NCBI GenBank assembly: GCA_964370185.1
Contig: CAYJIJ010000022.1
Location: forward strand, 1 to 33,877
Direction: 5' to 3'
DNA: 33,877 nt
Source: CAYJEQ01 sp964370185
GTDB taxonomy: Bacteria > Bacillota > Clostridia > Oscillospirales > Ruminococcaceae
The position numbers and the translations under genes were made by a program. The notes under the pieces are model-generated. The model was not told where the DNA came from. It saw only the letters and a program-made list of their open reading frames with translations, and searched no databases. Each line of letters starts with the position of its first letter. The first letter of the stretch is position 1. Shown here piece after piece: positions 1-8,337 of the stretch.

Positions 1-947
1 TGGCATGCCACCGAAACATCTTGTGGTGCTTTTCTAAGCTCCTCAAACAATTCTTCATTGCAAAACTTCCCTGCCAAAGGCCCTGTTAATATTTCTAAAT
101 CATTTGCGGTAAAATTAAAGCAATCAAATCCATCGTCAAAAACTGCGGATTGTATCGTGGTTGACCATGCATTATATGGGTAAACATCGGCAGTGATATC
201 TGCGCCCGATGCTTTGATAAGCTCGTTTGTCCTATCAATCATGCCTTTTCCATACACATTTGCACAGAGATGTGAAATTTGTATGGGGCAACCGCTTTCT
301 TTAGCCGCATATAGAACTTCTTCAACCGACTCCACCGCTTTTTCTGGATAGTCGTATCTCATATGTACTGCCATGAACTTGCCATACTCTGCTGCGACTT
401 TACACAGCTCGGTAAATTCCTTTGTTGATGTGCCAGGCGCATATTGCAGTCCTGCTGAAATCCCTATTGCACCCTCGGAAAGTGCAGTCTTTGCAATTTT
501 AACCATTTTTGCAATCTGATTATCATCCGCATTCTCATAGTGATTAAGCCCTACCGCTGTGCGTAGTGGAATATTTCCAAGTAAGCTTAGGCATGCTGTT
601 GGAAGATTTTTCGCTTCCAATTCTTTTAAATAGCTACCCATGGGTAAATTGCTCATACCGCAGTTACCAGTTACAATAAGTGCATTTCCACCCTTTGCCG
701 CCGCTGTGGAAGTATGTATTGGGAAAGCTCCCCCCTTACCGTCTCCCAGCAGAATATCTTCATGTGTGTGGATATCCAAAAAAGCGGGAGTAGCAACACA
801 ACCAGTACCGTCAATGTATTCTTGAGCGTTAATCGAATTTGGTGTGACAGTATGTATCTTCCCTTGGTGTATTCCAATGTTTAAAATTTCATCCGTGCCA
901 CTTTCTGGGTCAACAACTCTGGCGCCAATTACTGCTAAATCTACCAT
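1..947 (-). CDS. D-aminoacylase-type amidohydrolase (C-terminus cut by window edge)
   Basis: About 315 N-terminal residues are present and the frame stays open to the window edge. The translation starts MVDLAVIGARVVDPESG and carries the amidohydrolase metal motif DIHTHED near residue 58. It then has TGNCGMS (the Cys ligand region typical of N-acyl-D-amino-acid deacylases), HMRYD, QISHLC and DVYPYNAWST. Family knowledge: these zinc enzymes release D-amino acids from N-acyl-D-amino acids in the cytoplasm and are usually 480-530 residues, so roughly the last third is missing. The start is fixed by TAGGAGG a few bases upstream of ATG at 945-947. It lies 62 bp downstream of a GntR regulator on the same strand, which probably controls it. 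A related dihydroorotase-like deacetylase is the main alternative. Confidence 0.85.
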   Translation of the reverse strand, partial: MVDLAVIGARVVDPESGTDEILNIGIHQGKIHTVTPNSINAQEYIDGTGCVATPAFLDIHTHEDILLGDGKGGAFPIHTSTAAAKGGNALIVTGNCGMSNLPMGSYLKELEAKNLPTACLSLLGNIPLRTAVGLNHYENADDNQIAKMVKIAKTALSEGAIGISAGLQYAPGTSTKEFTELCKVAAEYGKFMAVHMRYDYPEKAVESVEEVLYAAKESGCPIQISHLCANVYGKGMIDRTNELIKASGADITADVYPYNAWSTTIQSAVFDDGFDCFNFTANDLEILTGPLAGKFCNEELFEELRKAPQDVSVAC

Positions 948-1009
948 CTAATGCCTCCTATAAATTTATTAAAGCGACCTGACTTTTCATTGATTGAGGT
1001 TGAGTGATG

Positions 1010-1753
1010 TTAAAATAAATCTGAAAAGTCGTCGTTTTTACTGAAAAAATCATACAATTCTTTACGTACTACTTCCAAATGCTTTTGCATGTGCACCGAG
1101 GCTGCTGTTGGATTCTTATGGAGTATCGCTTCGAATAGCGATTCATGCGATTCATGTGCATGCTTTGAATGGGTGGATTCACTATGATAAGCTTTTTGAG
1201 AAAACTCTAATAGGTGCCGTAAATAGTCATAAATATCTTTTAGAATATCATTTTTTGAAGCTTCAATAATTGCTTCATGAAATTCTAAAGCGTACTGAGC
1301 CGTTTTTTCTCTATCCTGCATATGCTCTTTGCTGAGCTCTAAGGTTTTTTTCATTTTAATTAAGTCATCGCTATTGCAAAGCTGCGCTGCTCTGCTTGCG
1401 GCGTATATTTCTATTGCCATACGAATTTCAAGCAGGTGCATAATTGATTGCTTGTCGAGCTTAAATGAAAAATAAATTTTAGACATTAAATCACTTAATT
1501 TAACACTATTTATTATTAAATTATTCCCGACTTTTTTCACAACCCCTAAAAATGTAAGTATTTTTAGCGCTTCTCTCACGGGAGCCCTACTCACACCAAA
1601 TTGTGCTGCAAGCTCTCTTTCGGTAGGTAAAATATCGCCTATCTTATATTCACCTTTTGCCAATTTGTCACTGATTGACTCAATGATTTTCTCATATAGT
1701 TGCGTACTGTCCGACTCGAGCTTATCAATTTTTTCAAATTTTACTTCGTCCAT
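1010..1753 (-). CDS. FadR/GntR-family transcriptional regulator (GntR HTH + FCD domain)
   Basis: This is a 247-residue cytoplasmic repressor-type protein, the normal length for the FadR subfamily. Residues about 18-85 form a winged helix with the GntR signature: GEYKIGDILPTERELAAQFGVSRAPVREALKIL, given here only as landmarks GDILPTERELA and SRAPVREAL. Residues about 95-235 are an all-helical FCD domain with the usual metal or ligand histidines (EFHEAI, HESHESLFEAI, MQKHL). FCD regulators usually bind organic acids or sugar acids, so the effector here may be an N-acyl amino acid or product of the neighbouring deacylase (inference). It is cotranscribed ahead of the amidohydrolase. The Shine-Dalgarno before ATG 1751-1753 is weak. 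Confidence 0.9.
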   Translation of the reverse strand: MDEVKFEKIDKLESDSTQLYEKIIESISDKLAKGEYKIGDILPTERELAAQFGVSRAPVREALKILTFLGVVKKVGNNLIINSVKLSDLMSKIYFSFKLDKQSIMHLLEIRMAIEIYAASRAAQLCNSDDLIKMKKTLELSKEHMQDREKTAQYALEFHEAIIEASKNDILKDIYDYLRHLLEFSQKAYHSESTHSKHAHESHESLFEAILHKNPTAASVHMQKHLEVVRKELYDFFSKNDDFSDLF

Positions 1754-1825
1754 TAATAATCACAACTCATTCTATTTATTTTTATTCGTTATCAAATTTA
1801 TTATTCGTTTATAAATGTTACCTAT

Positions 1826-1855
1826 ATGTTAACACATTTTACTGTAATTTGTCAA
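1826..1855 (-). promoter_or_regulatory. Probable sigma-A promoter of the GntR/amidohydrolase operon
   Basis: On the minus strand a perfect -35 TTGACA (1850-1855) is followed after 18 bp by TAACAT (1826-1831), about 75 bp upstream of the GntR start codon. TGTTAACA overlaps the -10 as a small palindrome and could be an operator. Assigned from sequence only. Confidence 0.5.
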
Positions 1856-1949
1856 TATGGAAGAAAAACACATTTATTAGCATTAATTTTAGCTGATAAG
1901 ACGAAAAATTAACCGAATATTTAATATTTTTTCTACATATAACTTTTTT

Positions 1950-1961
1950 TTGGTATACCAA
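1950..1961. promoter_or_regulatory. Candidate FadR/GntR operator TTGGTATACCAA
   Basis: A perfect 12-bp palindrome contains TGGT-AT-ACCA, close to the FadR-subfamily operator pattern TGGTnnnACCA. A half-site ATACCAAT follows at 1990-1997. It lies in the 407-bp AT-rich spacer upstream of the GntR gene, about 95 bp above the proposed -35, so it may serve autoregulation or be a chance palindrome. I see no gene in 1754-2161. Confidence 0.4.
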
Positions 1962-2036
1962 TTTAAGAAAAATTATTATAAAATCACGAATACCAATTAT
2001 TTTAAAATCTGTAAAACTTATAAGTTCATATTCATA

Positions 2037-2092
2037 ATATAATTAAAAGGTAGCCTCCCAATGTCTATGGGGGAGCTACCTTTTAATTATAT
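2037..2092 (-). terminator. Strong rho-independent terminator after the EAL gene
   Basis: A hairpin with arms at 2037-2059 and about 2069-2092: AATTAAAAGGTAGC pairs with GCTACCTTTTAATT, with an additional GC-rich CTCCC/GGGAG top. The arms have A/T-rich flanks on both sides, so it could work in both directions. It closes the signalling operon that ends at 2162. Confidence 0.85.
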
Positions 2093-2161
2093 ATTAAAAT
2101 TTAGAGTCTTATTTAATCTGCACCGCTCTTATGAGTACTATTTATCACAAAAAACATAAAA

Positions 2162-3406
2162 TCATATTATATCAAGACTTTCAAAGCTTTGTGGTTTAGC
2201 AAAATGATACCCTTGTGAATGGTGTATTTTATGTTTTAGGATTATGTTTTGAATTTCTTCATTCTCAACAAATTCCGCCACAACTTCTGCACCTATTAAA
2301 TTAGCCATATAGCATATTGAGTCGAGTATTATCATGCTGTTTTCACTTGTTTGTAGAGTGCTTATGATATCTCCGTCTATTTTGATTATATCCGGTTTTA
2401 AAGATATTATAGAAGAATATGTTGCATAGCCCACGCCAAAGTCATCAACGGCTATTAAACAACCGATTTCACGCACCTCACTGAGGAAATTAAAGAGCTG
2501 ATTGTTTTTGGTGTAATTTTCTGTTTCAACAAACTCAATTATTATTCTTTCAGGGGTAGGGTGCTGTTTTAATCTATTTAGAAACCAGTTCCTGAAATCT
2601 TCTGATTGAATATCATATAGAGTAATATTGATACTCATCATGCTTTCTTTACCTTCAAAAAGTTTCAGTGCCTTATCAATCAACGCTTTACTCAGCGGCA
2701 AATAAGCCTTGAGCTTTTTAGAGGCTTCAAGGAAAAATGCAGGATTAAATAATTTCCCGTCTTTATCCTTTATTCTCATAAGTGCTTCATATTTGGTGAT
2801 TTTTCCAGCGTTATTATCATATATTCCTTGAAAAAAAGGAATTACTTTATCATTTTCGAGTGCATGTGTGATAATATCTAAAATTACGACATGTTCTTGA
2901 TGCTCACGGGCGAGTAATTCTTTTTCATTTGCAACTTCCATAAAATTGTTTTGCAGTTCGCTATTTAGATAATATGCGCTCAAACAGCGGTTTACAAGGT
3001 CATCTCCAAAGGCAATTGCAAAGCGTGAAACCCCACTTAGTCCAGTCTGTTGCCCTCTTATAAGCTCGTACTGCGCATGATTTACTTTCATTAAATTGTA
3101 GAAATCTTCATCGCTCATATCGTCATTTGCAACAGCCATGAAAGTTTTATATGAATGTATATATACATGAATTAAGTGGCTAATACCCATCTGCTCATAT
3201 GCGCTATTTCCCATTGCAAGTATTTCTGAGCTTGTCTTGTAATATCTCTCTTCTCCAAAGTTTGCAATCATCATGTCCGCATTGATTACTTCGGTCATGC
3301 ATATTTTGTTGAACTTGTATTTTTTGTTATCTTCAAGAAATTGCTCATAGCTTTTAATGTTAAATCTGACATCTGTTTTCGGGCTGTTTTGAGTACCATT
3401 CATCAT
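2162..3406 (-). CDS. EAL-domain cyclic-di-GMP phosphodiesterase with degenerate N-terminal GGDEF-like domain
   Basis: 414 residues with no membrane segment. Residues about 175-410 form a complete EAL domain: EALMR (207), SINIT, FVETE (second Glu), VDDFGVGYAT, IIKIDGD, AEFVENEE and QGYHFAKP. All metal and catalytic positions expected of an active phosphodiesterase are present. Family knowledge: EAL domains hydrolyse c-di-GMP to pGpG. Residues about 20-165 resemble a GGDEF fold in size and position but have no GGDEF or RxxD motif, so that half is probably regulatory. It lies 159 bp downstream of the response regulator on the same strand and may be the cascade's output. ATG 3404-3406 is preceded by GGGG at a normal spacing. 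Confidence 0.92.
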   Translation of the reverse strand: MMNGTQNSPKTDVRFNIKSYEQFLEDNKKYKFNKICMTEVINADMMIANFGEERYYKTSSEILAMGNSAYEQMGISHLIHVYIHSYKTFMAVANDDMSDEDFYNLMKVNHAQYELIRGQQTGLSGVSRFAIAFGDDLVNRCLSAYYLNSELQNNFMEVANEKELLAREHQEHVVILDIITHALENDKVIPFFQGIYDNNAGKITKYEALMRIKDKDGKLFNPAFFLEASKKLKAYLPLSKALIDKALKLFEGKESMMSINITLYDIQSEDFRNWFLNRLKQHPTPERIIIEFVETENYTKNNQLFNFLSEVREIGCLIAVDDFGVGYATYSSIISLKPDIIKIDGDIISTLQTSENSMIILDSICYMANLIGAEVVAEFVENEEIQNIILKHKIHHSQGYHFAKPQSFESLDII

Positions 3407-3565
3407 TTAATTACCCCATTCATCATTAAGTCCAGCGTATCTTTTAATTATAGCAAATGGAGCATCAAAGTTCAAGGTTTATCTGCAAAATACACTTTGA
3501 TAAATTCGTAGAATTTAAAAAAGGATAGCTATCGACAAGTTATTGCAACGCAAATACCCTACTTA

Positions 3566-4180
3566 TTATTTTGCAGCAATGTACCCGTTTCCCACTACAT
3601 ACACCACCAATTCCATTGCGCTTTTACAGCCGGATTTTAGTAAAATATTTTCAATATGCCTTTTCACAGTGCCCATGGCAATACCCATTTCATCGGCTAT
3701 TTCATTGCGTGAATACGAATGGCATAAAAGCTTTAAAACCTCCATTTCCCTTTCGGTATATGGGGATTCTCCGCTTGCTGTTGGTATTGTAATCGGCTCA
3801 GGAAATCTCTTTTCACCCTTCGTAACCGCTCTTATAACATCAACAAATTCATTCATCGGTCTCGCTTTGGATATAAAGGCGCTTGCACCTGCTTTTTTTG
3901 CACCTGGTATGTACGAAATTTCATCAAATCCCGACATTACCATAATTTTTATATTTGGAAAGCATTCATTTATTTTTTCTGCCACTTTTATCCCGCTATC
4001 GTTTGACTCAATGGAAATATCGGTGAGGAGCACATCGGGATTTAGTTCCTCACAAAGCTTAACAATGTCTTTTGTGCTTGTTGAGCTACCCACGAGTTCC
4101 ATATCATTTTCAGTGGATATTACACTACTAAATGCATCAAGTACGGACTTGTGATCATCTACAATCATAACTCTAATCAT
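3566..4180 (-). CDS. NarL/LuxR-family response regulator
   Basis: 204 residues starting MIRVMIVDDHKS. The receiver domain has the acidic pair (D8, D9), phosphoacceptor D54 in LLTDISIES, and the conserved Lys in FISKA. The C-terminal LuxR-type helix-turn-helix (about 138-200) has YTEREMEVLKLL, NEIADEMGIAMGTVKRH and IL.KSG, typical of NarL-type DNA binding. A longer reading frame runs upstream to 4264, but the start at 4178-4180 is supported by homology and a GGAAAGG ribosome binding site. It pairs with the histidine kinase ending at 4292. The 111-nt gap between them is occupied by a structured RNA element that also occurs before ptsI. Confidence 0.93.
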   Translation of the reverse strand: MIRVMIVDDHKSVLDAFSSVISTENDMELVGSSTSTKDIVKLCEELNPDVLLTDISIESNDSGIKVAEKINECFPNIKIMVMSGFDEISYIPGAKKAGASAFISKARPMNEFVDVIRAVTKGEKRFPEPITIPTASGESPYTEREMEVLKLLCHSYSRNEIADEMGIAMGTVKRHIENILLKSGCKSAMELVVYVVGNGYIAAK

Positions 4181-4280
4181 AAATATGACCTTTCCTTTCT
4201 TTAATGCACAAAACAACCATAAAAGCTGGCCATGCTGTGCAATGTTTTCTGCCGTTGTGCCCAAGTGGCTGAAAAACAGA
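4181..4280 (-). promoter_or_regulatory. Structured RNA leader, copy C (before response regulator)
   Basis: Read on the minus strand. P1 is TGTTTTTC (about 4271-4278) with GAAAACA (4243-4249), enclosing a small GCC-ACTTG-GGC hairpin. P2 is TGCACA (4236-4241) with TGTGCA (4205-4210). P3 is ATGGCC (4228-4233) with GGTCAT (4185-4190), whose downstream arm lies between the Shine-Dalgarno and the ATG. ACAAC (4254-4258) can also pair with GTTGT. The same layout occurs at 25586-25688 and 30926-31028 with different bases in P2 and P3. It lies inside an operon, between kinase and regulator. No known riboswitch class recognised. Confidence 0.6.
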
Positions 4281-4291
4281 TTTTAAGTATA

Positions 4292-5710
4292 TTAAGCGTG
4301 AAATTTGTTTTTAAGCTCTCTTCTCCCTATTGTAATAATTATCGCAAATTCAGGAATGAGCTCAACTTTCAGTGTTCCTCCGGCATTTTCAGTGCGTGTT
4401 CGTATGCCCATAAGCCCCGTACCCTCCACAATGCCTGTTTTGGGCGGGGTACCGTTATTGGTGATTTCTACGTGGTAGTGAGTGTCATCAAGCTCTATCT
4501 TGGAGTGAATTTTTGTCGCATCAGCATGTCTTGCAGCGTTAGTACTTGCTTCTCTCAGCACTGCTAAGAATAACTGAGCAACATGCTCTTCTTTAGGCAG
4601 CTCACCGTCGAGCTCAATTGAAACTCCTATCTGATTAAAATAATCACATAGCTTAGCAAAACTTTCTTTTATGTCTTCTGTGTCTTTTTCTTTTATTTGC
4701 TTTATAATATTGCTCAAAAGCGGAACCATTTTTTTATAATCGCTTTCATCATGGCTTTGAAGTATTCTCTGCATTGCGGTGAGCCTCTGCCCCATTACAT
4801 CATGGACTTGGCTTCGAATGCGTGAGTATTCTTGTTCGTAGCGAAGTGCCTCCATCTTTTGTGAGAGCCTATGTATTTCTTCCCCCTGCCTTATCAGCTC
4901 TTCATTATCTTCCTCTAATTTATCTAATAGGGTGGCAATTTCGCTGACATCAGTCGCTATTATTTCTATATAATTCATTCCACCTATGGCAAATTTCTTT
5001 CGTGAAAACCTCCATGAATCCCTGCCTGTGCGGATTATCATATCACCTTCTACAAGCTGGCACTCCACATCTTTTACATTTCCACTTTCAATGTTGCGCC
5101 AAAAGTCCTTGCCATTTTTCTGAGCTTCTCCTAAAAATCGCATTATGAGTTGTTCCATTTTTCTATTTATAAGATAGATATATCCACTTTCTTCGCAAAA
5201 CATCACTCCAGAAGGAAGAGTATCAAGCCCCTCTCGTATCGAAAATGCGGACAACTCATGCTTTTGGCGGTAAAATTCATCACTTAGTCGCTCAAAGGCT
5301 CGCACCATCAAAATAGACATTGAAATCACATAGCGCAAGGTGTAGTAATTTGAAATAATCGGCATGGTAAGCAGTATTAAAACAACTACTATCGTCTCTT
5401 TACCTTTATTCGCAACTGCGAGATAGAAAAAGTAAATTACTGCAAATGCCCCTACAATAGAGATAAATAGACTTATAAAGTGTATGTCTATAATTCCATA
5501 ACGCTTATTTGTCATCACAGTTATAGGCAGCATACTGAGCAGTGCGCAGTAGATTAAAAGTGCCACTTCCCCTATCAATACCTTTATCCTTTTGATTGGA
5601 TTATTAAGAAATATTGCACTTGCATATCCCGCTTGAGGGACAATTAAAAAAAGTGTTCCCATCAGTAAAAGCGCTAATCTATCTTCCGAGTAAAAATAAA
5701 AATCAATCAT
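4292..5710 (-). CDS. Membrane sensor histidine kinase, HisKA_3/NarX-like type
   Basis: 472 residues. Several hydrophobic helices lie in the first ~135 residues, then a PAS-like stretch (about 150-260), a coiled coil, and a transmitter. The transmitter has the phosphoacceptor His in SQVHDVMGQRLT (about H303), the N-box REASTNAARH (N391), NNGTPP, and the glycine-rich EGTGLMGIRTR. All elements of an active kinase are visible, and the type matches the NarL-family regulator downstream. I chose ATG 5708-5710 rather than the upstream in-frame ATG at 5743 because GGAGG lies 6 nt before it. It overlaps the end of the upstream sensor gene by 8 nt (ATGATTGA), implying translational coupling. Confidence 0.92.
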   Translation of the reverse strand: MIDFYFYSEDRLALLLMGTLFLIVPQAGYASAIFLNNPIKRIKVLIGEVALLIYCALLSMLPITVMTNKRYGIIDIHFISLFISIVGAFAVIYFFYLAVANKGKETIVVVLILLTMPIISNYYTLRYVISMSILMVRAFERLSDEFYRQKHELSAFSIREGLDTLPSGVMFCEESGYIYLINRKMEQLIMRFLGEAQKNGKDFWRNIESGNVKDVECQLVEGDMIIRTGRDSWRFSRKKFAIGGMNYIEIIATDVSEIATLLDKLEEDNEELIRQGEEIHRLSQKMEALRYEQEYSRIRSQVHDVMGQRLTAMQRILQSHDESDYKKMVPLLSNIIKQIKEKDTEDIKESFAKLCDYFNQIGVSIELDGELPKEEHVAQLFLAVLREASTNAARHADATKIHSKIELDDTHYHVEITNNGTPPKTGIVEGTGLMGIRTRTENAGGTLKVELIPEFAIIITIGRRELKNKFHA

Positions 5711-8105
5711 ATCTTGCCTCCTCTGCGTGATATTGCCGTGCAAAAGAAAGCAAAATCGACTGGGTATTGTCCCAAGGTTTTATTTTAATAAGTGCATCTT
5801 CGAGAGAAAATTTCTGTGCAATCTCCTTTAATTCACCCTCTTTTAAAACCTCTTTGTCCGGTATTACTGAAAACACTGTTTCTTCCCCAGTGTCATAAAG
5901 CTGCACTACAATGTCAGAGCATTTCTTGGCTGCGGCTCTTTCCACCACAAGGCAAAATATTCTGTACATTTTTAGCAATTTATCCGTATCAATATTACCA
6001 GTTTTTATATTGCCAATTGTTATTTTAAGCCCTGCCGCCTCGGCAAATTCTTTCATCTCGGTAATATTATTCACAAAATTGCTTATCGGTTGATCTTTTT
6101 TATACATTGCACTTATAAGGAGCATACAAACACGCTTTATTTTGCAGATTATAATATTTATTCTGCCTATCAGCCACTTTTTATCCTCCGAGGTTTCTAT
6201 TTGCGAGAGTATTTTTGCAATTTTCTGCGTTTCCTCATTTAAAACTACATCAATATTCCCATATACCTCTTTCTCCGCTCTAAGTGCCGATAGCTCTTCA
6301 TTTACCTTTGCTTTATCTTTTAAAAGCAGGTTATTTCTCTCAAGCTCGGAATTAAGCTTTGAGAGCTTTTCGCTTGCTGTGTTGAGTGTGGTATAGTCTT
6401 CGTAGTAAAGGAATGTCCCCCCTGCTATCGAATTCTTTACAAGTGTAAAATTATCGTTCATCACTTTAGCAGTGGAAGAGGACGCCACTATATTTTCAGA
6501 AAAATCCCTTATTTCCATCATAAGGCTTGAATCGGAAAACAGCTTGTTATATCCTTTGTTGTTCGGAAAGAGCCTGCTTTGCATGCAAGCTTCTATCGCA
6601 AGCATTATCATTATAGAAAATCCAAAAGCAACATCAAATTCCCTTGCAAATTGCATACCAATAACCCTTGCACATGTGTAACAAAGGGACACTATAAGAG
6701 TAATTGTAGGCATTAAAAACGCTTTTTTCTTTGGGGACTGAAAACTTTTATATATAAGCACTCCAAGGGATAAGAAAACGCTTATATATATTGTTCCCAT
6801 TATGATATAGTAAGCAAAATTGTATGTAAACTCAGTCGTAACATAGTTTGTAATAATAAAAACCATTTGGTGAAAATTATTGGTAAAAATTAATATTAAG
6901 TAGAAAAATGAAAGCCCTAAATATATTTTGTAGAATTTGTCCAGATTTTTTCCACTCACATTATTTTCTGTATTTATAGCAATGTATACAAACATTGCAG
7001 GGATTAAAAGTGTGGGTATATAATAGCAGTACCAGATAAAAGTTTCTATTACAGGTGAGTTGCTTGTAATCCCTTTTATGCAGGAAAGTGTGATATAGAG
7101 TATCACTAAGATGCAAATATTAACTGCTGCACCCCTGATTTTAGCCGATGTTATTCTTCTCATCAGCGAAATCATATATAAAATACTTAAGCAAAGTAGT
7201 AATAGATAAAAAGCTACTGATTCTTTTTGATTTGTAAATCCAAAAATTCTTGTGTTAAATGAATCCCTTCGAAGAGTTTTGGCAACTAAAGATGTTGCAG
7301 CACTGTATTCCTCGTAATCGGTTATTTCACCAACATTTTCATACTCTTCCTTTGCGGGATAAAATCTCTCATCGGCTCTGCCATCGGGCAGCCTATAACC
7401 GCTATCAATGAGTACATCGTCTAAATTTTCGGTGTAAATGGTATTTCCCATATAGCTAAGCTCGCCATAATCAAAGCTTAGTGTACCGTCGTTTGGAATA
7501 ATAATTTCAAGATTTTCACCTTTTTTAATCAAGTCCACCGCAGTACTATCATATGTTATTGTAACTGGTTGGGATGTATCCCCTACAAAAAAACGCCTCT
7601 GTTCATCCAAGCTTTTTATTACTTCTGCAACAGCATCCACATCGTATTCACCGTAGAGTGCATTTGACATCGACAAAACTATTTGGTGGGTTTGGGGATA
7701 CTCCCACATATTCGGTGCTATCATATTTGAAAAATCAAAGTTTATTGGGAGCGTGCTGTTTACAAGGTCGCTAAAGCCCTCAATTTGGGCATTCGTCATG
7801 TCCCTATCTATGGCAATTATTATTGTTTGCCTATAATGCGGAGTGAAGGTATAGCTTTCATTTAAAAGGGGGACGGCAGAAGTGTTATATGAGGCGACAT
7901 TATCGCCATCTTCAAAACTCCTTATAGCGCTTGGGAGGTGTGTTGTACTTATTTTTATGTCGGGATTTGTATTTTTTAGTGCAGTTATGTAGTTTTCGTT
8001 TTTAGACGGTACAATTATATCCACATCCGACGGCATTACAGGGAAGCCCAGCAGGAAAATCAAAGCAAAAAAAGACACTATTACACGCAGTCTTAATTTT
8101 CTCAT
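5703..8105 (-). CDS. 800-residue membrane sensor with extracytoplasmic domain, ~8 TM helices and degenerate kinase-like tail
   Basis: A signal or anchor helix (about 8-26) is followed by ~270 residues of extracytoplasmic sequence, a block of about eight hydrophobic helices (about 300-510), a coiled coil (about 570-615) and a C-terminal domain. The TM block and the segment after it (LFPNNKGYNKLFSDSSL) resemble the N-terminal 7TM regions of some Firmicutes histidine kinases. The C-terminus has kinase-like spacing (MYRIFCLVVERAAAKKCSDI...), but the N-box Asn and the glycine-rich ATP motifs are absent and no phosphoacceptor His region is obvious. It is probably a sensing or allosteric subunit for the kinase it overlaps. 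This is inference from position and the lost motifs. Confidence 0.75.
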   Translation of the reverse strand: MRKLRLRVIVSFFALIFLLGFPVMPSDVDIIVPSKNENYITALKNTNPDIKISTTHLPSAIRSFEDGDNVASYNTSAVPLLNESYTFTPHYRQTIIIAIDRDMTNAQIEGFSDLVNSTLPINFDFSNMIAPNMWEYPQTHQIVLSMSNALYGEYDVDAVAEVIKSLDEQRRFFVGDTSQPVTITYDSTAVDLIKKGENLEIIIPNDGTLSFDYGELSYMGNTIYTENLDDVLIDSGYRLPDGRADERFYPAKEEYENVGEITDYEEYSAATSLVAKTLRRDSFNTRIFGFTNQKESVAFYLLLLCLSILYMISLMRRITSAKIRGAAVNICILVILYITLSCIKGITSNSPVIETFIWYCYYIPTLLIPAMFVYIAINTENNVSGKNLDKFYKIYLGLSFFYLILIFTNNFHQMVFIITNYVTTEFTYNFAYYIIMGTIYISVFLSLGVLIYKSFQSPKKKAFLMPTITLIVSLCYTCARVIGMQFAREFDVAFGFSIMIMLAIEACMQSRLFPNNKGYNKLFSDSSLMMEIRDFSENIVASSSTAKVMNDNFTLVKNSIAGGTFLYYEDYTTLNTASEKLSKLNSELERNNLLLKDKAKVNEELSALRAEKEVYGNIDVVLNEETQKIAKILSQIETSEDKKWLIGRINIIICKIKRVCMLLISAMYKKDQPISNFVNNITEMKEFAEAAGLKITIGNIKTGNIDTDKLLKMYRIFCLVVERAAAKKCSDIVVQLYDTGEETVFSVIPDKEVLKEGELKEIAQKFSLEDALIKIKPWDNTQSILLSFARQYHAEEARYD

Positions 8106-8230
8106 GCTACCTCCTCATTATGTCTATAAGCTACATAATTACATTAATATACATATCATAACATTAAATTCCATTTATTTCAATGTGATTTAACGCAAAA
8201 CGCCCTTGCATATTAATTTTATCTGTATTT

Positions 8231-8260
8231 TAGGCTGTGGTGAAATTTCACCACAGCCTA
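8231..8260. repeat. Perfect 30-bp palindrome
   Basis: TAGGCTGTGGTGAAA is followed immediately by its exact reverse complement. It lies in the 232-bp spacer between the sensor gene start (8105) and the end of the 8338 gene. It would form a hairpin, but the minus-strand transcript has no U-run after it, so it is either a weak terminator of the 8338 gene or a dyad operator for the signalling operon. Confidence 0.6.
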
Positions 8261-8337
8261 AATTATAAATACCCATGCATTTAATGCGTCCATGCCCCAC
8301 GGCAATTAAAATCCGCCATTCGCTTTTCATTATATTT

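Noticed and set aside
3543..4154. 203-codon plus-strand ORF
   Set aside because: Antisense to the response regulator, whose motifs are intact on the minus strand.
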